16,911 nt of DNA from Hirudo medicinalis (taxonomy: Eukaryota > Annelida > Clitellata > Hirudinida > Hirudinidae), in NCBI GenBank assembly GCA_011800805.1, contig MPNW01000301.1:69062-85972 (forward strand), given 5' to 3'. The translations under genes were made by a program, and so were the position numbers. The notes under the pieces are model-generated. The model ran no database searches. It was given only the letters and a program-made list of their open reading frames with translations, and had not been told where the DNA came from. The first letter of the stretch is position 1. Each line of letters begins with the position of its first letter. This document shows, piece after piece, positions 1-11,213 of the stretch.

Positions 1-1
1 T

Positions 2-565
2 CATGGATGTGCTGAGGTCACCCACCCCAACCTTGTCGCCATCGTCGACAAACTTCCTCAGGATGTAAAATCTGACGATAAATTCTTTTGCCGCTTCCTT
101 GCAAGGGTCAGGAACAGGTCAGTACTTGAATAAATTGCATTTGTTGCATAATTTGTATTTATGTGAACCAAATGCTTTGCAAATTGAGATACTTAGATCT
201 GCGTGCTGGATTGTAGATTAGTTATTTGGGATATTATTGAAAGTGCAATGTCCAAATTTTATTTGTTTGATTTTTCTGAAAAGTAACATTTAGCTATAAA
301 TCTTGTTCTTTGACAGTTTGAATCAGAACAATGTTTTCATGGGTTATAGAGAAGGTGATGCAATTGTAAAGTCATTTGTAGAGTGTTGCAAATATGTCTT
401 CCACAACAACTGTGAGAACGGGCTCAACATTAATTTTACTACAATCATCAAAGAACAGGTAATGTTTTGTTGGTTTATTGACAAATTTGATAATATAATA
501 ACTGCAATAATTATTAATTATTTTATGAAATTTATGTTCATAAAAATTAAATAGCACTTGCTAAA

Positions 566-596
<31 letters not shown>

Positions 597-3500
597 TTAT
601 TATTTCCAGATTATGGAATTGTTCAAGTTCATTCTTGTGAGTGATAAAAACTGTTTGAGTTGCACTCTGAAGCATATAGCAGATCTAATCTGGTATCTCA
701 ACAAGATGAGCAAGCTGTCCTCATCAGCTGATGTCAACAATCATGGGAGATTTGAAATGTGGAAGCAAGTGTTCAAGGCATTGTTGGACAAGTTGAATGA
801 GGTGTCCATGAATATTTTCAATGATGGAGCTCAAGAAGGACCCGTCATTAAGCTGGTCATGTTCTACCAACTACTTCTGTCCTCTGGCAGTGATGAAGGA
901 AATATTTTCAAAGAAAGTCATTCAAAAGTCATTCTCAGGAAAGTTGTGAGATTTGAAAAGGAAAACTCGGTGAGAACAAAATCATTGGAATTTGAGAATC
1001 AAATTGACACCGAACATAAGCTGAGGTCAAGTGAGGACATTATGGAAGGTTATAAGACCAATGCGGTTCTCAAGGAATTTGTCCACACTCTGTCCTCCTA
1101 TCTTTACACAGCAATCAAATTGGCAAATGGATCAATTTGGACCTTGAAGTTGTTCAGGATGCTCTTCGAACGATTTGCTTGCGATGATTTCCTGCTTGCT
1201 TTGAGACCATCTCTCAGAGATCGTGACAACGTCGACAATACGAGTGATCACTCCTCAAATCAATGCTTCCTAAAAGAGGTTGTATTTCCCTGGTTGGTCT
1301 CAACTGACTTGGCCACATTCCCTGAGGTCATGAGCATCTTTCTCAGAACTTTGACTTTGGAATCAGAAGAGGAGAGGTTGAAAGACTTTGAGCTTGCTCT
1401 GACAGAGTTGGAGAAAACTGGTGATATGCAGGGCAAGAAGAAGTTATGTAATTGTTTGTCTCTTCTTTTTGAGACTTCAGATGCTAAACTGATCAATTTC
1501 TGGACCCTGAGTGAGAAATGTAAAGATCTTCTTGCATTAACTGTTGTTGACTGTGTCCACGACTATATGAAAGATGTGGCTAATCAAGAAGCTTGGGTTG
1601 TGCTCTGCAGTGTTTTGACGATGAACGAAGGAGCCGACTGTAAGAATTTTTTGTTTGATTATTTTGACAATTTCTGATCTATTCATAACTGTTTATATAA
1701 GTCATAACTTTCAATCATTGATATTATTATATCGTAATTAATGTTATTAATCATTCAATTACTTGCAGCTTCCATCAAATCCGAAATACTGTCTTCATTG
1801 AAAGACCAGTTACTTGCATCCTTGCACCAAGGCTTCATCAATGAGACCTTTGACTTCATTCAAATTCTTTACTCTCATCTTCTTGAAACAAAATCTGTCC
1901 CCAAATTGATGGCATGCGAAGCATTTGATTGCTACACGGAGATGCTCTTGTGGGCCTCCATTAAAGCCATGCCCGAAGTTTCGAGCGAGGAAAGCCATGA
2001 ATCGAGAAAGACGTTGATGTCGGCCGTGGAAGTTTTGTTGAGTTGCTCAGATGAGGAGATAAAGTTTGAAGAATCAAAACTTTGTCAAAAAATGACAAGA
2101 CTCTTGCTTAATTACGTGACCAACGTGGTTCGTGATTACAATCAGCTGCAGGAGGTCGTCGACACGTCCGCAGAAGTTCTCAGATTATTCTACAGGCACT
2201 TCGAGGAATTCGATTTTTTCTCGGACTTTGTTGCCAACCCGACCGAGAGGATGGTCGATGCAAAACAATCTGCCGGGTCGTCCGTTCGAACGGACGTTGT
2301 TGAAAAATTACTTGAACTGAACAATCTTTCTGCGGTGCCCCTGTCAATTGAAAGTCATATTTATATCCAAACATTTTATGCCAAGTTGTTCAATATCTTG
2401 ATGTCTTCGACTGAAGCCGCCCGTCAAAATGAGGAGCCTGCCGAAGCTACCGAGCACGAGCGACGAGACTCGATGAAGTTGATGAGAACTGCTGAAAGTC
2501 AAGCTTTTTTCAATGACTTGATTGATGGGACTGCTATCCTTTCGTTTTGTGAGTTCAATTGTTCTGAGGATATAATGAAGGATTTCACAACAGCCAGAAA
2601 CTTTTTGGTTTCTCTTCTTGATGAAAGAGGGGTCAGAAATTTGACCGAAACAAGGATTGATTTGTGCTTAGGCAGTAAGACTGACCACGAACTTAATGTA
2701 AACACTCTTGCTCTTTACATCCTGTTGAAGCAAATAAGCTCCGTGGACTGTACATGGAATTCACTAACATCAAATGAGAATTGCATCACTGAAAGGATTC
2801 TCAAAGCCGATACTGTTGACGGTAACTCAACAAAGGTTTTGATGGCCCTGATTTCCATTTTGCCAGAAAACTCTGTAAACAAGATTTTTGATAAATTCAT
2901 TGTTTTGATGAAAGAATCGCACATTGAAAGTGAAGAAGATTTGTCTGGTTGTTAACATTTTTTTCACCATAGCCAATTCTTTAAGCATGACATAAACATA
3001 ATCTTTGATTTTTTTAATTTCAGAATCTCTGTTGAATTCGTTCAGCATCATCAACACAATTCTGATGAACGGTGATTATGTTAATTTCTCCACCTCCGAA
3101 AATTCATCCGCCACTCCGAGCGAGGAGGTCGAAAGTGAAGATCTAAAAACTTCTGCATTTCTCTTCACAAAAATAAACGAAGTCAAACAATTCTGCGAAG
3201 GATTGTTTGAAGATGGAAGATTCAATCAAAGAATTGGAAAGTTTAACATGACAGTGAGTTCAATAAAGATTCGAGACCTATGTTTCATTAACTTAATTGT
3301 TTTATTATTTTAACTTAATTGCTTAATTTTAACTTAAATCTCTCCATTCAGGTGATCGACTTCTACAAAAATGTTGTTTCAAGGTTCGCGAATTGTCCGA
3401 GGTTGGCGGAGGAACACTGGGACGAGGTGCTTTGTTTTGCGGTGTCGCGTTTCCAGGGCTTGGAGACTTTAATCCAGTCTCCTGAAGTTTCTCCTTCGTT

Positions 3501-6500
3501 CGAATGCTTTCTCGTGTCCATGCTGTCGCTGATTCTGCAAATGAGCGAACTATTCAATTCCAAGGGTAAGGATGAGCCTCGGTTTGAACTTTAAATGAAA
3601 ATGTCGTGCGATAAGTTTGATTAGTTATTGGATGCTTTTGAAAAATGTTCTCTTTGTTTTGAAACAATGTTGTGTGTGGTGGAGCAGGTCAGTGTACTTG
3701 TAAATATGCAAATAAATGAACATTATTAAATGCTATTGCCTAGGTGGATTATTACATTTGTGCATTTTGTTTATTGTCTCAGAATTCACTGAGAATTTAC
3801 CTCGTCTCGCTGACGAATGGATGAATGTCTTCCAACCAACAATCTATGAATACCTCAACCCTTTCTTCATCAACGTTATCACTGCTGAGAGATTCAGAGG
3901 CTTGCAGGTTATTTTCTGATATATTTGATGCATTGTGCATTAATTCTGTCCTTGGGTGCTTTGGAAGAGAATTCAGTTGTCTGCAAATATTAATGCATGT
4001 TTTGGCTCAGAATTTTTAAAATGTCTTGATTTCATATTCAGAATCATCTAGGTGGTGCAAGTAATTACCACAAAATCAAATCATCTAAACAACTTGTCCA
4101 TCTCTTGTGAATGACATTCAAATGACATTTTTTCCATTACATTTATTTCCAGTACATGAAGTCTCTCGAACTTCTCTGCAACGTCATCCTCCATTGTCCT
4201 TCTGAATCTCTCCAGCACCTCCTTTCATCATCAATGTCATCATCATCACTTCCCTGTGAGAATGGAGATGAGGCAGAACCCCTGTTTGAATTGCTTCTGC
4301 CGTTCATGGAGAGGTGTTGTCTGCAGTTGCCGACTTATGCTCTTGTGAAGAAGTTGGTTCCCAAGAAGGCAGAGTATTTATGCAATAAATTTGCAGAGGA
4401 CAATGCAGATGGTGAGCATTTGTTTTGTACTTTTTCTACTTTTGATGACAACCAGCATGATACCTGATCTGAATTGATTTGCCAATTTGCCATTGTTGAG
4501 ACTGCTTAATGATGTTTTGATCACCATCAGATGCATCAACCACATCATCAGACCTTCAATCACAGTCAGAAGAGGCAGATGAAAATCAAAAATCATTGGT
4601 TCCAGCAACATTCATTCCATCTTTGATGCAGGCATTTGAAAATAATTCAAAGAAACTGGAAGAAATATTTCCAGACTCGTTGAAGCTTTTCGAAGAACTT
4701 CCCTTGACTCCTGTTAACCGCTCGGAGATTTTGTCATACTTGTTGACCCTCGAGTTAATTCTTGAAGTCTTCAAAAGCTCGCCCTCCATGGTAAAGAGCT
4801 CACTGTCTCGTTGGTTCGGTTGTGGACGTGTTGCCAGACACATGTTCATCCTGTCCTCAGTGATGACAAAGAAGCCATCTGAGCACTTGCAGCTGACTGC
4901 TCATGAAGACTGTCCGATAAACTTCCATACCGATGGTGACAAAACTCCCGTTCGGCTTAGATTATTTTTAGATTCTCTTGGTTGCGAGAAATCGAAACGG
5001 GGTCACCTGACATTAAAGAGGAAACTTCAAAGTCAAGATCTTCTCATGAGGGAAGAACCACAGCTTCTTCTGCAGGACTTGGAGCAATTTGCTTTCAGGA
5101 GTTTTGTCAAAACCATCCACGTTTTTCCGAGGATTGTGCGGAATTGGTACTTAGGGTTGGATCAGAAGGGTAGCTTGCAGGTTGACAAGTTCGTGACAAA
5201 GTTAGTAAATCTTTAATTTATGTAAACATTTCCATTAATGCTACTAAAAATTAATTTGAATAACCAATTTAGATGTATTGAATTTATTAGATGTATTTAT
5301 TGGATTTAGTTTGAAATGATTGTTTTTTAGATGAAATTTTCCGACATTCTCTTTTGATTGAATTACTCAATGACTCATTATTTATTTATTTAGTTATTAA
5401 ATACCATCCTTACGATATCAGGTTTGTCAGCCCCGCTTACATCTCAAAGGAATTAAACACAGCTCTTCAGACGACCTCAGAACAAACAGGCTCAACTTCC
5501 AAGTCAAAGGTCACGCCAAGGAATTGATGGCTGTTTATTCTGCCGAGGATGCAACCATAGTTCTCATCATCAACTTCCCAGACAACTCACCTCTCAGCCA
5601 TGTCTGCAGCTTTTATCATTTCATTTTTTCCCTTAATTATTCTTATTCAAATTAGTTTTGTTGCACTAAGATTGATTTCATCAATTTATTGACTTCAACT
5701 TATTCTAATTTATTATAATTATTATTATCCTTGCATTTATAGTTATTATTTTATTATTATCATTCTGAAATACTTGTTTCTTATTTGTTAACAATTAAAT
5801 GGAATATCCATCATTGCAGGTGAAAGTCATTCTCGACGATGACAGAATAAACTTCGTCAAACAACTCAGTCCGACGTGGAAACTACAACTGAACAAACTT
5901 CTCAATTACAAGGTTAGTTTGCAATCCTTGTTAAAGTGAAATCTAAAACATATTCAGATACAGACTTAGAATATTTATTAAAAGCACTACCATTGGGTTG
6001 AGTTTCTCCAAAAGTGAAATTTTTGAATCATTGCTTAATTAGGCTCTAGACGTCATTGAACGACTCAGTTTGTGGTCGCGACATTAACAGGTGATGTGCA
6101 ATTGTTAAAAAAACAGCATTGTTATGTTCCTTCAACTCAGCACTTTCAATTACTAAAAACAGCAGGAATTTGCAGTTTTATTGTTTAGCTACAGGACAAC
6201 GTAATATTACATATTTATAAGATTAGCAATGATTAGATTGGTTATATAATAATTATTATTATCATTAAACAATCACTAGGTGGTTAAACAACCACTACAA
6301 CTTTAATTATCAGGATGCCTCAGTCAGTGAAGCTCTGATGACTTTGAGCAAGAGTCTGGACAGGCGCTTTGATGGCAACTCGTGCATGATCTGCTTCTCC
6401 CTCATCCTCAGCCAGCAGGGAGCAAAGGTTCTGCCAAAAATGCAGTGCAAGACTTGCAAGAAGAAGTTCCACAATGCATGTCTACTCAAGTGGTTTGAAT

Positions 6501-6544
6501 CTAGTCACAATGCGGCCTGTCCGCTCTGTCGATCGGCCTTTTGA
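2..6544 (+). CDS. LTN1: E3 ubiquitin-protein ligase listerin, C-terminal ~1490 codons (5'-partial)
   Basis: Listerin is the RING E3 ligase of ribosome-associated quality control. It binds stalled 60S–peptidyl-tRNA complexes with NEMF and ubiquitinates the nascent chain. Exons read by eye: 2-117, 317-458, 610-1639, 1769-2947, 3024-3253, 3352-3565, 3783-3907, 4153-4411, 4531-5200, 5422-5601, 5820-5912, 6314-6544; phases agree except inside exon 10. The body is long, helical and leucine-rich, as expected for HEAT/ARM repeats. The end has the family layout: an 'LVR-W' type segment (here IVRNWYLGLDQ), 'VDKF..K.VS', an RWD-like stretch (ELMAVYSAEDATIVLIINFP), then the RING with CMIC, CKTCKKKFHNAC and CPLC, stopping two residues after the last loop. 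Full listerins are about 1770 residues, so roughly 300 N-terminal residues lie upstream. Weak donors occur at 2948 (GTTGTT) and 5602 (GTCTGC). Exon 10 changes frame (see findings). Identity is very secure; exact junctions are moderately so. Confidence 0.95.
566..605 (+). repeat. LTN1: (ATT)n microsatellite abutting LTN1 exon 3
   Basis: An interrupted ATT tract runs to within 4 bases of the CAG acceptor at 607-609. It takes the place of a normal polypyrimidine tract, so length change here could affect splicing of exon 3. Confidence 0.85.
6314..6544 (+). other. LTN1: LTN1 last exon encoding the RING domain
   Basis: This terminal coding exon follows a TTTAATTATCAG acceptor and is read in phase 0 to a TGA at 6542-6544. 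It holds all eight zinc ligands in order: C-x2-C (CMIC), C-x2-C (CKTC), H and C in FHNAC, and C-x2-C (CPLC). The order C-C-C-C-H-C-C-C is the listerin-type RING. The upstream part (KSLDRRFDGNS) corresponds to the linker that joins the RWD-like region to the RING in listerins. All catalytic-fold residues are intact, so the frame problem in exon 10 has not been accompanied by decay here. Confidence 0.93.
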
Positions 6545-7047
6545 GATTGACATTAATATGCATAACATTACTTCAACATTTGAACTTCTACCAGAATTAA
6601 AAGGAATTACAATAATCAGAATAAATTAGATTTTTCTGTCGTAAAACTCTGTTGAACAACACTTGTTATTCATTCTTGGCTGTAAATGTGAGGCAACTCA
6701 TCACACCTAATGTATTATGAAGTGTCAATATTGTTTTCCTAATAATGTCCCACCTGTTCAGTTATTTAGTGTTCCCTGCTTCTCAAAAGAGTGGAGCAAC
6801 AATCATTCTATTTTTGCTTTATACCTTCTCAAACAACATGGCCCTCTAGCGCTTGAGAAAGCTCTTTTCAAATGGTTTCATGTCAATTTGTGACTGAAAG
6901 AGGCGAGAATCGAAAGTTTTGTTACGCATGGCTTGATAACATCGCCCATGTTAAAGAAGACGTATTGGGAGGGGAATGATTCATCTGATGATAGCTTACA
7001 AATAAATCCTCTACTAAAATGCGAGAATTGGACTGATTAAAGTTTCA
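6545..7047. other. Spacer between LTN1 and the reeler gene
   Basis: About 500 bases without a supported gene. It holds the LTN1 3' end with its AATAAA and, toward 7047, the presumed promoter and 5' leader of the reeler-domain gene. GATA cores are present (CTTGATAACATC near 6930, GATGATAGC near 6990), but such short motifs are expected by chance. I see no convincing TATA box and no RNA gene. Confidence 0.5.
6620..6625 (+). terminator. Candidate poly(A) signal for LTN1
   Basis: A canonical AATAAA lies 76 bases after the LTN1 stop, in an AT-rich 3' flank followed by a T-rich stretch (TTTTTCTGT). Position and sequence are right for the cleavage/polyadenylation signal. No transcript evidence is available. 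Confidence 0.55.
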
Positions 7048-8281
7048 ATGAGATCCAAAATGTTCTGGTTCTACGCTTTCCTTTTGATTATCAGTTTGAA
7101 GGAGATGAAAGGGTTCAAAAAAGGTCCCCCAATAAACAAGGACATATGCAGTAGCATGACTCCTGGACACGAGAGTAGCAAGTCCATTCCAATCAATCCT
7201 CAGTCCACTGCGAACACTAAGCTACAGTTGAACACCTCTTTTGCCTGTTACGCACCTGGAGGTCCAGCCATCGTTGGTGAGTTCATGTCATTCGAGAATA
7301 ATATATTAATGATAATTGGTTAACTTAAGTTACGCTAATGACTCTAAGGTTAATATCATTTTTAAGTTTATTTTTATTATTAGACATTTCTATTATTCAA
7401 AACAAAACGTTGCTGAAGGTATGTCTTTCGATGTCTACATAATCCTATTAAACTTTAACCTTTATTGCACTTTTGACAGTGAATCTGCAGAGTTTTCAAA
7501 GGAATGGTTCTTCCTTGGAGATCGAGGGAGTGTTCATTCAGGCCAAAAAGAGCGGAAACTCCGAACAAAACTATGGGAGCTTTGAAGTTGCCAACTCGAC
7601 CAATTTGTCAGCCTCTGCCTGCTTTGGAAATGAAAAGGTGAGAAATTGAAGTCGGGACATTTAAATAATTTGCGGGAAAATGTAAAAGGAGCACTTCGCG
7701 TGCGTTAATAAGAGAAACAGAGTTTCGTAGTATAACTTTCATAATATTTCAGTAACATGCAGAAACATGCACTAAAGTTTTCCATTTAAATAACTGCGAT
7801 AAATTCAAATATATTCAACTTTCCATGCGGGAGAAGAAACCGATATTTCCAGGAAATAGTTGTTGTTAATAAATAAATATCACACTAAATATGATAGATT
7901 ATCATTTCAATGAAAATTGACATATCACCATTACCATCACCAGAGTGCTCTTCACCACATCGCTGAGTTGGGCGTTGAAAGTATCTCTTTCAAGTGGATT
8001 CCTCCTTCCACCAACGCTGGAGATTTGACCTTTGCGTCAGTTTTTACTTAATTACTGACTTTTAAAATACTTATTCAATAATTATTTTTACATTTTGATA
8101 TAATTTTTTATATAAACTTAAACGTTGAGATAATGTAAAAAGTAACGTAATAATCTTATTTCACAGGATAACGTTGGTTCATGAGTATGATGAATTTTGG
8201 ACCAATCTGGCATATTCCATGCCCTACTGTTCAGCTCCTGCGTCCAGCATCTTTCGTTCATTCTTCTGCTCTTTACTTTGA
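7048..8281 (+). CDS. Secreted reeler-domain protein (defence protein/noduler-like), 197 aa
   Basis: Four exons: 7048-7276, 7480-7637, 7944-8035 and 8167-8281 (TGA), with donors GTGAGT, GTGAGA and GTCAGT and CAG acceptors; phases 1, 0 and 2 agree. Residues 1 to about 22 are a signal peptide (basic MRSK, then a hydrophobic core). The reeler domain fills the rest: CSSMTPGH (33-41) is the family's 'C..M.PGH' signature, GVFIQAKKSG corresponds to the 'GF.IQAR' strand, YGSFEV to the 'G.F' strand, ISFKWIPP to the 'W.P' strand, and TLVHEYDEFWTNL to the final 'T.V..Y..FW' strand. Short single-domain reeler proteins of about 160-200 residues include the insect defence proteins (noduler, Hdd11) made after bacterial challenge. 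No DOMON or cytochrome b561 follows, so this is not a FRRS1-like membrane protein. The product ends in a short hydrophobic tail (IFRSFFCSLL). ATG 7048 was chosen over 7060 for the basic n-region. Confidence 0.85.
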
Positions 8282-9231
8282 TTAAAATAATTATTTAAAT
8301 TGAATTAAGTTTTTGCAGTTATCCGAAGTCTCTCTTAAATTTGATGTGTACATTAGAAAGCTTTGATGTCCAATGATTTCATGACATGAGAATCTTGCTG
8401 GCTTCGTACATGTGCAAGGGTTCTTAAAAACGTATTTTCTCGAAATGTAAATGTTGTTGATTAAAAAACTGGTGAAAAAACCTTGAAGCCACACTAATGT
8501 TTATGATGCAAACCGAATCAGTTATTTTTGGAGATTATCTGAATTCCTATTCCGTCGAGAAGTCTTGTTAATGTCAACAAGTCGCAGCCTTAAAGCTAGT
8601 TTCCTAGCTAAATACCCGAACATTAGATTACCTTTTTGAATTTCGGATTTCTTCGAGAGAACAGATTTTTAAAATTCCGCCATCATTATCATCACGAATA
8701 TGAAAGAAATGTGAAGAATATTACACTGTTTGGATTGCAATTTGGACCTTGTAATTAAATGAATCGATAAATTTGTCCGAATCAAATGGGAGAATACGTC
8801 CACTTAATTCCACTCAATTACAAGGGAACCATTAAGTGGGGATTTAATTAAGTTTCAATTATAGACAAATGGTTAGAAGTTGACTCAATACCTAATTAGA
8901 TAAATTAAACTCTTTTTGCAGTGCTATTGAAGTGATTAATTTTAATGACTTTCAGCCAGTTGATATCTTTTTCTTTTTAGATTTCCATTTTAGAAATAAT
9001 TTTTCACCTGTAAAATTGATTTCATTTGGTCCCACAAACTCTTAATAAATGACACAAGAAAATTGCCGCCCATTCAGGAATGAACTTTGGACTTCCAGAA
9101 ATCTGTTCTGAGACTTTCCCTAATTTGGGTCCTGTTTTCTACCAATGTTTGAACAGACCCTTCACGAATTCAGTGATCTCTACCCTTCATTAGATCTTTA
9201 GTTTTAATACGCTTTAACATAATACGTGAAA
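8282..9231. other. Spacer between the reeler and BPI genes
   Basis: About 950 bases. An ATTAAA overlaps the reeler stop (8281-8286), but no canonical AATAAA follows at a normal distance. A small inverted repeat (CCACTTAAT at 8800-8808 and ATTAAGTGG at 8831-8839) could form a hairpin. Positions 9080-9193 carry a short ORF described in the findings. The last ~40 bases before 9232 should be the BPI leader; no TATA box is obvious. Confidence 0.45.
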
Positions 9232-11213
9232 ATGTTTATTCTGAAAACAATCGTATCCTTAATCTTTCTGAATCAAATTGGGCAAACTTTCTCCACACAT
9301 AGTGGTGTGAAGATGCAGCTGTCACAAAGAGGTTTGGATTATGCTGCCGGTGTTGCTTCAACCATTTTGAAGAGAAACATCTTGAACAAAAACTTGGGAA
9401 GCGTCACAGGAGATTCCGGTGAATTCAAATATGGAGTGATCGATGTCAAGGTGATAAATTTTATATGCAAATATTCTAATTTCTAAGCGAGCTACTTTCT
9501 TACGCATAATTTCTTTTAAATTTCTTTTAAGATTTGTTTCATTCCCACCAACAAAGATATATGATTGGTTATCAGTTCGACATATCAATAACGCAACAAA
9601 TCATAATTTTAGAAATTTATAAGAATAATGTATGTTTATAAAATGAGAGAATATTTTTGAAGATTACAGAGTATATTCAAACATCATCAAGGGCTTCAAT
9701 CGACAAAAACACATCATCCATCATCTGGACTCTTTCCATAGAAAGCCTCACGACCACAGCCGGATGGAATTACAGTTTGAACATGGGATTCCTTAGATTG
9801 AAGGACAGAGGAGCTTTGAGCTTGGAGGCCAAAAACCTCGCCATTGTTGTGTCTGTCACCTTTGGTTACAATTCTGCCACTGGCAGACCGACTATCAGGA
9901 CAACTGGGTGCATCTGTTCAGTAATGGATATCGATCTTAAATTTTCTGGACGTAATAAAAACCTTTACAACATACTAACCAGGTACTATGGATATATAAC
10001 ATAATTGTTCGTCATTATTATAAAGATTACTATTATATTTAATTTTTTTTTAATATTTTTGAATGATTTTATTAAAAAAAACATACAAAGATAACTAACA
10101 GTCTTTCGAACGTATGTACAGTGCTTTCAAAGATGGGATCAAAGAAATGGTCGAGGAAGAACTGTGCGAGTCGGCACGAAATGAAATCGACGAAACTGGA
10201 AACGAGGAACTTTCCACTCTCATCGTCGACGTTGCTCTGACGAGGGATCTTTATTTTGATTACAGATTAACAGCTCATCCCCAGATCAAAGACGGCTACG
10301 TTGAAACAAGTCACGTCGGAACAGCTTTTGGAGGAAGGTACCCCAGGGAGGCTTTCCTAAATCCTCAGGCACGACTTGACTTTTCGTGCTATATTGAATC
10401 TACGTTTAAATTTTAATCAGCAACAGCAACTGCAATTAAATACAACTATTTCGAAACGAAAACAAATTAGCAACTTTTTTAACAAAGCCCGAAATGGACG
10501 TCGAGCCAGGAAATGAAATGGTGTCCTTCCTGATTTCGGAGGATTCCCTTTCATCTTACGGACGGATTTTAGTTTCAAAAGAAACGAGAACCCTCATTAA
10601 TCGAGACGATTTACCGGACAATCAGAAAGTAAATGTCAATTTGACTTGATTTGTACATATATTTTATTTTTTTCAAATCACATATTTTTAGAAACTCTTA
10701 GAAGCGGACTGTAGCGACCTATATTGCTTTGCTGAACTGATGCCCAGATTTGCAAGTGATTATCCAGGCTCCTCTTTCGAAATAGATTTAAAGTCGGAAA
10801 CTGGATTACCAAAACTGAACATAAGACCCTACGGATTGTACAGTAACGTATCTGGAGAAGCAGTCACCTACCTTCGTCTTTCGAACGGATCGAGAATCGA
10901 ACTCGCTACAACTCGGCTGTACACTCTTTTCAACGTCACTGCCAGCATTGAGGGTCACATTTTGAAACTGAAGCTTTTAGACATCATTCCTTACATGTCT
11001 GTCAATGAATTGAGTCAGTCCGGCGTCAGTGAGGAAGGTCTTGGTTATGCCTTCAACACGCTCAGCAAAGTGGTGATGAACAGGATCAACGAGAACATAA
11101 AGGAAGGTGTGCCTGTCATAAAAACACGGGGAGTCGGTTGGGAAAACACTCGCATTGTCTTCCATCATCAATTCCTTCGCCTCAGTGCAGACCTCAAATA
11201 TTTGAATGTTTGA
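9232..11213 (+). CDS. BPI/LBP-family lipopolysaccharide- or lipid-binding protein, 482 aa
   Basis: Five exons: 9232-9450, 9663-9982, 10122-10368, 10488-10628 and 10692-11213. The 482-residue product matches the ~480-490 residues of BPI and LBP. It has a signal peptide (1 to ~22), then the N-terminal barrel opening 'VKMQLSQRGLDYA', the family's 'G....L...GLDY' start. Cys156 or Cys158 and Cys195 fit the single conserved disulfide of the N-terminal barrel (Cys135–Cys175 in mature human BPI). NEMVSFLISEDSLSSYG (exon 4) matches the start of the C-terminal barrel ('MVY..LS'), and NENIKEGVPV with a short strand to the stop matches the C-terminal 'N..L..G.PLP' region. Exon 3 was started at 10122, not 10102, because this restores the exact spacing between the LYN motif and Cys195. 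The exon 3/4 junction needs a GC donor (see findings). The ATG follows GTGAAA. Likely a secreted binder of bacterial lipids; ligand not shown. Confidence 0.9.
10369..10487 (+). other. Putative GC–AG intron in the BPI/LBP gene
   Basis: The intron begins GCACGA after exon sequence CAG and ends ...TTTAACAAAG. Using it joins exon 3 to exon 4 in phase 0 and gives a segment between strand 'HVG' and 'NEMV' of the same length as in human BPI as I recall it. The nearest GT alternative (GTACCC at 10338) leaves phase 2, which does not match the phase 0 entry at 10488. Either a real GC donor or a T-to-C base change in the assembly explains it. Confidence 0.6.

Noticed and set aside
6280..6295. Hairpin GTGGTT-AAAC-AACCAC in LTN1 intron 11
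   Set aside because: A 6-bp stem is expected by chance in AT-rich introns. Its position near the exon 12 branch region is not enough to claim a role.
8291..8494. Minus-strand 67-codon frame just after the reeler gene
   Set aside because: No domain, no signal and no upstream promoter-like element. It covers the presumed reeler 3' UTR.
10102..10121. Starting BPI exon 3 at the AACAG acceptor at 10101
   Set aside because: Its phase does not match the phase 2 donor of exon 2. The acceptor at 10121 matches and gives the expected 19-residue spacing to the conserved Cys.
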